Shown: positions 1-6,554 of the stretch, piece after piece
Position numbering within the stretch: position 1 is the stretch's first letter
Layout: every line of letters starts with the position of its first letter
Assembly: GCA_030633185.1 (NCBI GenBank)
Contig: DAOVTG010000098.1
Span: 1 to 8,610, forward strand
Direction of reading: 5' to 3'
Length of the DNA: 8,610 nucleotides
DNA from: Deltaproteobacteria bacterium
Lineage (GTDB): Bacteria; Desulfobacterota; Anaeroferrophillalia; Anaeroferrophillales; Tharpellaceae
Made by a program: the position numbers and the translations under genes
Notes under the pieces: generated by a model
Databases searched by the model: none
What the model was told of the DNA's origin: nothing
The model's input: only the letters and a program-made list of their open reading frames with translations

Positions 1-40
1 AGTCACGGGATGGCTAAGTAAAAATTTCGATATACAAGAT

Positions 41-102
41 GTTGTGGTTTTTCAGGCGCGAGACCATACATGTAGTATGTCGAGTGCCTGAAAAACCACA
101 AC
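41..102. repeat. Perfect 17-bp inverted repeat with 28-nt loop
   Basis: The left arm GTTGTGGTTTTTCAGGC (41-57) is the exact reverse complement of the right arm GCCTGAAAAACCACAAC (86-102). The loop holds a second small dyad, CATAC (65-69) and GTATG (75-79). The whole 62 nt could fold as one long hairpin in RNA or extrude as a cruciform in DNA. Neither strand has a T-run directly after the stem, so it is not a canonical intrinsic terminator. It could be a dispersed palindromic repeat, a processing hairpin ending the upstream transcript, or a protein-binding site. The pairing is seen directly; the role is unknown. Confidence 0.85.
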
Positions 103-212
103 AGCGCAGTAGATCGGACTTTTTACGACGCCATCATCTTTGGAGAAAAGTTATTTTCTTTTTCTGTCGTTAATGGTAGTGTTTTTGTGGTAGACAGGGC
201 TGGGAAAGTGGC

Positions 213-228
213 TGGCATAATCATTGCT
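213..228 (+). promoter_or_regulatory. Sigma-54 (RpoN) promoter for the flagellar operon
   Basis: TGGCATAATCATTGCT matches the -24/-12 consensus TGGCAC-N5-TTGCW at every position except T for C at the sixth base. The invariant GG (214-215) and GC (226-227) doublets have the correct 10-nt separation. Transcription would start near position 239, giving a leader of about 77 nt before motA. Sigma-54 with an activator of the FleQ/FlrC/FlgR type drives middle flagellar genes in many proteobacteria, so the context fits. The activator and its binding sites are not identifiable here. Confidence 0.85.
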
Positions 229-237
229 GGTTAGATT

Positions 238-264
238 TACAGATTACTGTATAGTTGGCGATAA
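238..264 (+). promoter_or_regulatory. Candidate sigma-28 (FliA) promoter
   Basis: TACAGATT (238-245) matches the FliA -35 consensus TAAAGTTT at 6 of 8 positions. GGCGATAA (257-264) matches the -10 consensus GCCGATAA at 7 of 8. The spacer is exactly the expected 11 nt. Transcription would start near 271, about 45 nt before motA. Stator genes are FliA-dependent late genes in several bacteria, so a second promoter for motA is plausible. The sigma-54 start (near 239) falls on the -35 box, so the two promoters could compete. This is a sequence match only. Confidence 0.5.
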
Positions 265-315
265 AAACGTTCACTGTTCACCTAAGGCAGTTTGGTTCAA
301 ATTTGAGATTATAAA

Positions 316-1107
316 ATGGATTTTGCTACAATTTTAGGGGTTATCTCCGCTTTTTCTCTGGTCATTGCAGCGATTGTGACAGGTGGCGGAGTGTTGGTTT
401 TCTGGAGTCCGCCATCCTTGTTGATTGTTGTCGGCGGCACCTTCGGCGCGACCCTGATAAACTACCCTTTGAGTGAGTTTTTCAGCCTCCTAAGCTATCT
501 TAAAAATGCTCTCTTTAAAGACCGGATGCCTCTGAATGAAAACATTGATACTTTGGTACAGCTCGTGAGGGAGTCGCGTAAAGAGGGTATTCTGGCTCTG
601 GAAAATCGTAGTAATGATACCACTCTCGACCCTTTCATGCGTCAGGGTCTGGTGCTTTTAGTCGATGGGCTGAAAGCTGAAATGATTGAAGAGATTCTGT
701 TTCTTGATATGGAAAGTACGCGGGAACGCCATGAACTGGGGGCCCATATTTTTACGACAATGGGCACGATTGCTCCGGCCATGGGGTTGGTCGGCACCTT
801 GATTGGTCTGGTGCGGATGCTCCAGACCATGGATGATCCGGCCAGTATCGGACCCGCTATGGCGATTGCTCTGTTGACCACTTTTTATGGAGCTGTGTTG
901 GCAAATTTTATCTTTTTGCCGTTGGCGGGGAAACTGCGTCGCCGCAGTCAGCGTGAACTTTTTTCGCGAAGACTGGTGGCGGAGGGTATTGTTGCCATCG
1001 CTCGTGGCGACAATCCTCAGGTTGTGCAATACCGGCTTGAATCTTTTCTGCCGCCGGCCTGGCGTAAAGGCCCGCGCTTTATGGCCTCCGGTGGGGGGAG
1101 CGGCTGA
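316..1107 (+). CDS. motA: Flagellar motor stator protein MotA (PomA-like)
   Basis: Inner-membrane stator subunit that, as a pentamer around a MotB dimer, conducts ions and turns the rotor through FliG. The 263-residue protein has four membrane segments (about 1-22, 33-50, 147-170 and 182-205) with a large cytoplasmic loop between the second and third. The loop holds the rotor-contact charges R88 and E96, which fall at the same numbers as in Vibrio PomA as I recall it. The conserved prolines are P154 (in TIAPAMG) and P180 (in SIGPAMA). Thr161 and Thr188/Thr189 sit where sodium-type PomA has T158 and T185/T186, hinting at sodium coupling. Length and architecture are typical for PomA-type MotA. 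It is the first gene after the promoters. Its TGA shares one base with the ATG of the next gene. The ribosome-binding site is weak. Confidence 0.95.
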   Translation: MDFATILGVISAFSLVIAAIVTGGGVLVFWSPPSLLIVVGGTFGATLINYPLSEFFSLLSYLKNALFKDRMPLNENIDTLVQLVRESRKEGILALENRSNDTTLDPFMRQGLVLLVDGLKAEMIEEILFLDMESTRERHELGAHIFTTMGTIAPAMGLVGTLIGLVRMLQTMDDPASIGPAMAIALLTTFYGAVLANFIFLPLAGKLRRRSQRELFSRRLVAEGIVAIARGDNPQVVQYRLESFLPPAWRKGPRFMASGGGSG

Positions 1108-1862
1108 TGAAGAAACTGGGATTGCCCACAACTCTGGCAAATGGCGCGGAAAACATGACCTTGGCTCCCTTAATGGCTTCCTTAAGTCTCATTCTGATCG
1201 CTTTTTTTATTCTGTTTTACTCTATGACCGTGATTGATGAGAGTAGAAAAACGGTGGCGATAGGATCATTGCAGGGCAGTTTTGGTTTTCTTGATGGTGG
1301 TCGGGAGAGCGAGGTTCCGAAAACGCCTGAAGCACAACTATTAAATACATCTCAGGTTGAAGAGCGGGCCGCCGATCTGCAGGCCAAATTAAACAGTTTT
1401 ATGCAGCGCCGCGGTCTTAAAACAAGTGAGATTAAGGTTTTTGCTGAAGATCAAGGAGTTGATATCTCTCTACCTAACCGGCTGCTCTTTGTTCCGGACT
1501 CCGCAAATTTGAGCCCCGGCGGTGAGGTTTTGATGTTGAAGATTGCCGGTTTGCTCAAAGGTTTACGTCAGGTACGCTTTGAATTGCTCAACTATACAAG
1601 GGCTGGCGGAAAAATATCAGGTGTTCTCGGGGGCCTGCCTTTGGCAGCTTTACGAGCCGCCCGCTTATATAGATTTCTAGTTCTGCGGGGCGGTTGGCCG
1701 GCGGATGTAGTTCGTGCGTTTGGCCGGGTTGTGGAACCTGTATCGGCTGCTGTTGAGCCATCTTCAGGGGAACACCTTCTGCTGAGAGTGATTGGCGGGG
1801 TTCCGGTTTATGATGAGAATGGAAGGGAGGGAAAGATTAAAGTCGGTGACTTTACTTTCTGA
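1107..1862 (+). CDS. Degenerate MotB-like protein lacking the ion-binding aspartate
   Basis: This 251-residue protein has the MotB layout: a short cytoplasmic N-terminus, one membrane helix (about 18-42) and a periplasmic OmpA-like C-terminus. Aligned on the FF pair of the helix (F33-F34), the position of the essential MotB aspartate is Ser25, and the usual Trp before it is missing. In the OmpA-like part the TDN motif reads T164-R165-A166, so the peptidoglycan-contacting Asp is replaced by Arg, although R183 in LAALRAARL is kept. The terminal NRR motif is absent. It therefore probably cannot carry ions and may not bind peptidoglycan normally. A good ribosome-binding site (GGAG, 1097-1100) inside motA, together with a long intact frame, argues for a real expressed gene rather than a pseudogene. 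It may pair with true MotB or regulate the stator; both are inference. Confidence 0.85.
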   Translation: MKKLGLPTTLANGAENMTLAPLMASLSLILIAFFILFYSMTVIDESRKTVAIGSLQGSFGFLDGGRESEVPKTPEAQLLNTSQVEERAADLQAKLNSFMQRRGLKTSEIKVFAEDQGVDISLPNRLLFVPDSANLSPGGEVLMLKIAGLLKGLRQVRFELLNYTRAGGKISGVLGGLPLAALRAARLYRFLVLRGGWPADVVRAFGRVVEPVSAAVEPSSGEHLLLRVIGGVPVYDENGREGKIKVGDFTF

Positions 1863-1867
1863 TTTTT

Positions 1868-2620
1868 ATGTCTTTTGGGCAACGAAAAAAGCTGTTTGTG
1901 AATCGGGCGTTGCCGTCGAGCGGCGAGGGCTGGATGGTAACCCTTTCGGATATGCTTTTGTTGTTGTTGACTTTTTTTGTCCTGCTGATTTCGATGTCAT
2001 CTTTTGATCATGGTTTGATGACTGAGGTTTTCGGGGGACCTCGTCCGGGATCAAGTGGGGTACTTAATCGTGGAACTACCATTCCCATAGTGATTCCGCT
2101 TGAGGAGTCGCGAAGAGAAATTTTAGAGCGCCGGGATCTGGTTTACTACAGGAGACTTTCGGAACCACTCTCCCGGCTGCTGGACGGACTTGAAAGAAGA
2201 CTTGGTAAAGCTTTGTTCAGGGTGGATGTGATTGATGGTAACCTGGAGCTGGAAATTATGAGTGACGAGCTTTTCGGCACTCTTGATGACACGTTGAAAC
2301 CCCGAGGGGAGGGGGCGATACGCCAGTTTGGCGGTTTTCTCAGATCCTGGAGCGGGATTATTGAAATCGAGGTCTATACGGATAATTTCCCGCTGCATAC
2401 ACCTCGTTTTCCCGATAATAATGTTCTTGCCGCCTGGCGCGGGGAGCGTCTGGCGGCGGTTCTGGAGCGGAACGGTATTAAACGTGCAAGGGTTTTGTTG
2501 GCCGCCTACGGTGCTGATCGCGCCGTGGTCGTTAATGATACCCCCAAACATCGCCGACGTAATCGCCGAATAGTGTTCCGTTTACCAGGTTGGGTGCCGG
2601 TTGAGGAAGAAAATAGCTGA
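1868..2620 (+). CDS. motB: Flagellar motor stator protein MotB
   Basis: Stator subunit that carries the translocated ion on its single membrane helix and anchors the complex to peptidoglycan. The 250-residue protein has the signature GWMVTLSD followed by LLLLLTFFVLL (about 21-42), with the essential aspartate at D28. The OmpA-like domain occupies about 100-240. It shows T171-D172-N173, FPDNN at 181-185, the LAAWRGERL helix with R191, and the N232-R233-R234 motif, so the residues that grip diaminopimelate are in place. It follows the degenerate MotB-like gene after 5 nt with no clear ribosome-binding site, which suggests translational coupling. MotA from the first gene is its natural partner. 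The sequence of MotB alone does not settle proton versus sodium coupling. Confidence 0.95.
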   Translation: MSFGQRKKLFVNRALPSSGEGWMVTLSDMLLLLLTFFVLLISMSSFDHGLMTEVFGGPRPGSSGVLNRGTTIPIVIPLEESRREILERRDLVYYRRLSEPLSRLLDGLERRLGKALFRVDVIDGNLELEIMSDELFGTLDDTLKPRGEGAIRQFGGFLRSWSGIIEIEVYTDNFPLHTPRFPDNNVLAAWRGERLAAVLERNGIKRARVLLAAYGADRAVVVNDTPKHRRRNRRIVFRLPGWVPVEEENS

Positions 2621-2628
2621 GATATTTT

Positions 2629-2635
2629 GGGGAGG
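2629..2635 (+). promoter_or_regulatory. Strong ribosome-binding site that fixes the fliL start at GTG 2642
   Basis: GGGGAGG lies 6 nt before the GTG at 2642 and is a near-perfect Shine-Dalgarno sequence. The frame is open upstream to a TTG at 2627, but that start would place the ribosome-binding site inside the coding region, so GTG 2642 is preferred. Confidence 0.8.
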
Positions 2636-2641
2636 AAGAAA

Positions 2642-3148
2642 GTGGCAAAAAATAAGGATACGGAAGCCGTTGAAGAGGGCGCGGAAGTCAAAAAATCAAA
2701 AAAAGGTCTTCTGATCATTATTGTTCTCGTCGTTCTGTTGTTGGGGGGCGGTGGCTTTGGGGCCTACTGGTTTTTGTTGCGGACTCCTCCGCCGACGGCG
2801 GAAGAGTTAGCCGAGATCGAAGCCGCCAAGAAGCCGGAGCCCGTGATTTTGCCGGTTTTTTCCTTAAAGCCGTTTGTTGTCAATCTGGCCGATAAAAAAT
2901 CGCGGCGTTATCTTAAAGTGACGATGAAGCTTGAGCTCAGCAACGAAGAGCTGCTCGAAGAGATTGATAAACGTCGGGCGCAACTCAGGGATGTCGTGTT
3001 GACTCTGTTAAGTTCCAAGACGGCAGTTGAGGTCGGTACCATGGAGGGCAAGTTTCTTTTGCGCCAGGATATCATCAAACGGGTAAATGTCAACCTGGTT
3101 ACCGGTAAGGTGACTAAGGTTTACTGGGAAGAGTTTGTCGTACAGTAA
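2642..3148 (+). CDS. fliL: Flagellar basal body-associated protein FliL
   Basis: Single-pass inner-membrane protein that surrounds or stabilises the stator and supports torque at high load. Using the GTG start chosen from the ribosome-binding site, the protein is 168 residues. It has a charged, Lys-rich cytoplasmic tail (1-21) and a membrane helix with a Gly-rich end (about 22-46). A Pro/Glu-rich linker (about 48-72) follows, then the periplasmic FliL domain, which ends in the typical KVYWEEFVVQ. The segment FSLKPFVVNLAD (73-84) and the following beta/alpha pattern are characteristic of FliL. It sits between motB and fliM, the usual place for fliL before the switch genes, and its adjacency to the stator genes matches its role. 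No key feature is missing. Confidence 0.93.
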   Translation: MAKNKDTEAVEEGAEVKKSKKGLLIIIVLVVLLLGGGGFGAYWFLLRTPPPTAEELAEIEAAKKPEPVILPVFSLKPFVVNLADKKSRRYLKVTMKLELSNEELLEEIDKRRAQLRDVVLTLLSSKTAVEVGTMEGKFLLRQDIIKRVNVNLVTGKVTKVYWEEFVVQ

Positions 3149-3163
3149 TTCATAGGTTTTTTT

Positions 3164-4138
3164 ATGAGTCAGGTTCTATCACAGGATGAGATTGATGCTC
3201 TGTTGCAGGGGGTAGGTGGCGGTGAAGTTGAAACCGAAACCGATCAGCCGCTTGATGATGACGAGTTTCAATCGTATGATCTGACCAGTCAGGAGCGGAT
3301 TATCCGGGGCCGGATGCCGACCCTGGAGATCATTAATCAGCGTTTTGCCCGAACCTTCAGGACTTCGCTCTCGACCTTGCTGCACAAGGTTATCGACGTT
3401 ACCCCTCTGGTTTCGGATATGATGAAGTTCGGGGAATTTCTTAAAACAATTCCGGTGCCGGCCAGTATCCATCTTTTTAAGATGGAGCCTTTGCGGGGGA
3501 TGGCACTGGTCATTGTTGAAAGTAAGTTGGTTTTTTCCCTGATCGATATGTTTTTTGGCGGTGGTGGTCGTGATACGGTCAAGGTTGAGGGGCGCGATTT
3601 TACGGCTATCGAGGAGCGGGTTGTCCGCAAAGTGGTAGAAGCGTCCCTGGTCTGTATGGAAGATGCCTGGAGTCCGATAGAGGATATCCGTTTTTCCTTT
3701 ATTCGTTCAGAGATTAATCCCCAGTTTGTGACTATCGTGCCAGCCAGTGACGTGGTAATACTTTCCACCTTTACCTTGGAGATGGAGGAGTTTTCCGGGG
3801 CGATTACGGTCTGTATTCCATATTCGTTGGTTGAGCCGTTGCGTAATAAACTCTATACCGGTTTCCAGAGTGAACGGCTTGAGGTTGATGTGGCTTGGCT
3901 TCGGCGTTTAGTCAATCGCATGTTGGCGGTTGAGGTTGGTCTTTCGGCAACTTTGGGGAGCACTGAAATTACGGCGCGTCAGTTGCTTGACTTAAAAGTC
4001 GGGGATCTTATTCCTTTACACCAGGATGCCTCCGAAATGATGCAGGTTTATATTGAGAAGTGTCTTAAATATCGAGCGGTTGCGGGTACATCAAAAGGTT
4101 CCAAGGCGATTATGCTAAAGCAGAGAATAAGAGGGTAA
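3164..4138 (+). CDS. fliM: Flagellar motor switch protein FliM
   Basis: C-ring protein that binds CheY-P, holds FliG and FliN, and switches rotation direction. The 324-residue protein begins with the CheY-P-binding peptide LSQDEIDALLQG (5-16). A short acidic linker follows, then the CheC-like middle domain (about 45-235), which carries the FliG-contacting glycine motif FGGGGRD (131-137). A C-terminal SpoA domain ends the protein (about 245-320, with GDLIPL at 280-285). The intact CheY-P peptide suggests that chemotaxis signalling reaches the motor directly. The start has only a weak ribosome-binding site (AGG near 3153), but the N-terminal motif leaves little doubt about it. It lies 15 nt after fliL and 11 nt before fliN. 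Confidence 0.97.
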   Translation: MSQVLSQDEIDALLQGVGGGEVETETDQPLDDDEFQSYDLTSQERIIRGRMPTLEIINQRFARTFRTSLSTLLHKVIDVTPLVSDMMKFGEFLKTIPVPASIHLFKMEPLRGMALVIVESKLVFSLIDMFFGGGGRDTVKVEGRDFTAIEERVVRKVVEASLVCMEDAWSPIEDIRFSFIRSEINPQFVTIVPASDVVILSTFTLEMEEFSGAITVCIPYSLVEPLRNKLYTGFQSERLEVDVAWLRRLVNRMLAVEVGLSATLGSTEITARQLLDLKVGDLIPLHQDASEMMQVYIEKCLKYRAVAGTSKGSKAIMLKQRIRG

Positions 4139-4149
4139 GAGGTGGCCTG

Positions 4150-4680
4150 ATGGACGATCTTTTTGATCAGGTAAAAAAAGAGCTGGAAGAGGACGGCGGA
4201 CATGAGGCGGAGTCGAAAGTGGAAAAGCCCGCTCCCGAGCAGAGTGCTCAGGATTTAATCGATGATATCTCCTGGGATGATGTCGCCGGCGAACTCGAAG
4301 AACAGCGTGATATGATTAAGGATGAGGCGGCGGGTAAAGCGGCGGCTTCAGGTGGCGGGGTAGGAGATAGTGATGACGGTCTTCTGTCGTCTCTTAATGT
4401 TGAGCAGCGTCAGCAGTTGCCAGCCAATATCGGTTTTATCCTTGATATCCCGCTGCAGCTCTCGGTTGAGATCGGGCGGGCTCGGATGATTATCAATGAT
4501 CTTCTCCAGCTCGGTCAGGGCTCGGTGATTGAGCTCGAAAAACTGGCCGGAGAACCGTTCGATGTTCTGGTTAATAATAAGTTGATCGCTCGGGGTGAAG
4601 TGGTGGTGGTCAATGAAAAATTTGGTATCCGTTTAACCGATATCATCAGTCCTACCGAACGAATTGAACAGCTAAAGTAG
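4150..4680 (+). CDS. fliN: Flagellar motor switch protein FliN
   Basis: C-ring protein that forms the bottom of the switch with FliM and docks the export ATPase complex through FliH. The C-terminal SpoA domain (about 96-176) is very close to enterobacterial FliN, with LSVEIGRARM, GSVIELEKLAGEP and ARGEVVVVNEKFGIRLTDII. At 176 residues it is longer than the roughly 137 residues of E. coli FliN. The extra length is an acidic, low-complexity N-terminus (1-90) with an Ala/Gly stretch at 60-73. Within it, DDISWDDVAGEL (38-49) resembles the DDLWAEAL segment near the start of E. coli FliN. A ribosome-binding site (AGAGG, 4138-4142) overlaps the fliM stop codon. It is not the FliY form, because no CheC-like domain is present. 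Confidence 0.96.
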   Translation: MDDLFDQVKKELEEDGGHEAESKVEKPAPEQSAQDLIDDISWDDVAGELEEQRDMIKDEAAGKAAASGGGVGDSDDGLLSSLNVEQRQQLPANIGFILDIPLQLSVEIGRARMIINDLLQLGQGSVIELEKLAGEPFDVLVNNKLIARGEVVVVNEKFGIRLTDIISPTERIEQLK

Positions 4681-4692
4681 GAGCTGAGGCAT

Positions 4693-5799
4693 ATGAAGTT
4701 AATTAATAAAATTTGCCGGGCCCGGTTTTTCTTCTTGTTGTCAGGGATTCTGTTTATTGGAAATCTCTACGATAGTTCGGCCGGGGCCGCTGAACTTGGT
4801 TTCAAGGCAACCGCTGAGAGGATGCTTTTCACTATTCCTTATGAAATCGTGCCTGAAGTTAACGCTCTTTTTTCCGATCAGGGAGAACGTGTGGTGCTGG
4901 TCTTGCCAGCCTCAGGACTAAAGGCTGAAGTCCAGGAACACGCCCTTGATGATGATTGGGTAACGGCTTTCGGGGTGGAAAGAGATGGTCAAAAGTTATG
5001 CTGGTATCTTAAGAAGCGCGATCCGGCTCTCAAGGTAAAATCTTTTCTCGCGTTAGAGCGTAAAAAATCGGCCTTGCAGGTCGTACTTTTGAAAGAGTAC
5101 CACTCCTGGACAACCCCTGAGAATTCAGACAAACCCGCAACCCTGATACCTGCGGCTCAGTTTAAAACTCGAAACAGTGGTAAAATGGCCCGCATTAAAC
5201 AGTTGTTGGAGGGGGTCGATGGTGCTGATGATGAAGTTGTAAACGAAGATGACAAAACTTCCGAACCGGCTCCATCACTTCTGATGTCGGGTCTGCGGAG
5301 CTTGGTTGTCCTGGTTTTTCTGGCTCTGGTTATTTGGGTACTCTCTCTGTTTTTGAAACGTTATCGCCGAGGTCGCCGAGGTTTCGGCGGCTCCGGTCTG
5401 GTCAAGGTTTTAGGAGTGGAAACAGTTACCGCTAAACATCAGGTGATGCTGCTTGAACTGCTTGATGAAGTCATGGTGGTTGGTATATCCGGTGAACAGA
5501 TGACGGTTTTGACGACGATCAAAGATCCCGGTAAGGTCGAGGAGCTGCGCCTGCTTAAGGATAGTTCGCCAGGTGGCCGGCGGTTTGGCGGTTACCTGAA
5601 AAGTTTTCTGGAAAGGGATGAAAAAGCGGATCGGGAACCGCCGGTTTCGGACTCAAGGGAGAGTGTTGCGGTTGCATCTTACCAACGTTCGGCAATTGCT
5701 ACGTCGGAAAAGTCGGAAGAGTTGCCGGAGAATTATCAGGAGGTGGTCAGCCAGATTAAGGATCGTCTCAAAAACGGTGATCGGAGTCGGCAGGGATGA
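4693..5799 (+). CDS. fliO: Flagellar biosynthesis protein FliO with a large periplasmic domain
   Basis: FliO helps assemble the FliP ring of the export gate. The 368-residue protein is far longer than the usual 100-150. It starts with a signal peptide (1-32, ending near SAGAA). A beta-rich domain follows (about 33-135, unrecognised, conceivably AMIN-like), then a linker that is acidic near its end (about 140-198). After that comes the membrane helix (about 199-222), followed at once by the basic KRYRRGRRG. The recognisable FliO cytoplasmic domain occupies 236-288, with LVKVLGVETVTAKHQVMLLE and VVGISGEQMTVLTTI. The tail (about 290-368) is hydrophilic and ends in a predicted helix. Position between fliN and fliP supports the call. 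A GGAG at 4680-4683 overlaps the fliN stop, and the end overlaps fliP by ATGA. Confidence 0.88.
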   Translation: MKLINKICRARFFFLLSGILFIGNLYDSSAGAAELGFKATAERMLFTIPYEIVPEVNALFSDQGERVVLVLPASGLKAEVQEHALDDDWVTAFGVERDGQKLCWYLKKRDPALKVKSFLALERKKSALQVVLLKEYHSWTTPENSDKPATLIPAAQFKTRNSGKMARIKQLLEGVDGADDEVVNEDDKTSEPAPSLLMSGLRSLVVLVFLALVIWVLSLFLKRYRRGRRGFGGSGLVKVLGVETVTAKHQVMLLELLDEVMVVGISGEQMTVLTTIKDPGKVEELRLLKDSSPGGRRFGGYLKSFLERDEKADREPPVSDSRESVAVASYQRSAIATSEKSEELPENYQEVVSQIKDRLKNGDRSRQG

Positions 5800-6554
5800 G
5801 ACGTAATGCTCTATTGACCGGCTGGTTGTCGGTTCTTTTTTTGTTTTTGCTGTCGACTTTTGTCGGTGCGGCTCAAGAGGTCACGATTCCGACCCTGCAG
5901 ATCGGGATGGGTACCACAAATGATCCCGCTCAAGTCTCAATCGCCATTCAAGTGCTGCTTCTGCTGACGGTTCTGGCGCTGGCACCGTCAATTCTGATCT
6001 TGATGACCTCTTTTACCCGGTTGGTCATTGTCTTTCACTTTCTTCGTCAGGCGGTCGGCACCCAGTCCATGCCTCCGAATCAGGTGCTGGTGGGTTTAAG
6101 CCTTTTTCTTACTTTTTTTATCATGTATCCGGTTTTTAACCAGATTAATCAGGACGCTTTTCAACCCTATATTGCTCAGGAGATTGGTCAAGAAGAAGCC
6201 TTTACCCGGGCTCTTGATCCTTTAAGGCAGTTTATGTTTAAACAGACCCATGAGGATGACCTGGCGATGTTTATCTCGATGGCCAAGGTCGAGAGTCCGC
6301 AAACTTTTGCCGATATCCCGACCCATGTTTTGATACCATCGTTTATTATCAGTGAGTTGAAAACCGCTTTCCAGATTGGTTTTCTTATCTATATTCCTTT
6401 TTTAATGCTTGATATGGTGGTTGCCAGTGTCCTCTTGTCGATGGGTATGATGATGCTGCCACCGGTTATGATCTCGCTGCCGTTCAAGTTAATTCTCTTT
6501 GTCATGGCCGACGGCTGGCGTTTGATGGTTGGTTCGTTGATGCAGAGTTTTTAG
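5796..6554 (+). CDS. fliP: Flagellar export gate protein FliP
   Basis: Core subunit of the FliPQR channel, five copies of which form the export pore in the inner membrane. The 252-residue protein has a cleavable signal peptide (1-25, ending FVGAA) as expected for flagellar rather than virulence homologues. The first FliP signature lies around 64-98 (PSILILMTSFTRLVIV onward, then GTQSMPPNQVL). The second lies around 187-222 (ELKTAFQIGFLIYIPF, then DMVVASVLLSMGMMM). The methionine cluster at 216-220 corresponds to the Met-rich gasket that seals the closed pore. Length is normal. It overlaps the fliO stop codon by 4 nt and uses GGAG at 5783-5786 inside fliO. After its TAG comes the only sizeable intergenic gap inside the operon. 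Confidence 0.97.
   Translation: MRRNALLTGWLSVLFLFLLSTFVGAAQEVTIPTLQIGMGTTNDPAQVSIAIQVLLLLTVLALAPSILILMTSFTRLVIVFHFLRQAVGTQSMPPNQVLVGLSLFLTFFIMYPVFNQINQDAFQPYIAQEIGQEEAFTRALDPLRQFMFKQTHEDDLAMFISMAKVESPQTFADIPTHVLIPSFIISELKTAFQIGFLIYIPFLMLDMVVASVLLSMGMMMLPPVMISLPFKLILFVMADGWRLMVGSLMQSF

Larger units (their letters stand above)
1..315. other. Non-coding leader region upstream of the flagellar operon
   Basis: No convincing protein-coding gene is visible on either strand in this stretch. It holds a long inverted repeat (41-102), an A/T-rich tract (about 119-190), a sigma-54 promoter (213-228) and a sigma-28-like promoter (238-264). A frame closing with TAA at 19-21 could be the last few codons of an upstream gene, but six codons are too few to judge. 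The ribosome-binding site for motA is weak: a GAG at 305-307, 8 nt before the ATG. Confidence 0.7.

Noticed and set aside
1..21. Possible last codons of an upstream gene, closing with TAA at 19-21
   Set aside because: Only six codons lie inside the window and no family can be recognised, so it cannot be separated from a chance stop.
41..125. Intrinsic terminator formed by the inverted repeat with the T-run at 119-123
   Set aside because: The T-run starts 16 nt after the stem rather than directly behind it, so the canonical terminator layout is not met.
658..1140. 160-codon open frame on the minus strand opposite motA
   Set aside because: It lies wholly against a well-conserved gene, has no recognisable domain or membrane pattern and no good ribosome-binding site. 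It is a shadow of motA codon use.
1107..1862. First motB-type gene as a pseudogene
   Set aside because: The frame is uninterrupted over 251 codons, the ribosome-binding site is good and the membrane helix is preserved, which points to a maintained, altered function.
3501..3517. Sigma-54-like sequence TGGCACTGGTCATTGTT inside fliM
   Set aside because: The -24 half is perfect, but the downstream half reads TTGT, lacks the invariant GC, and is one base too far away.
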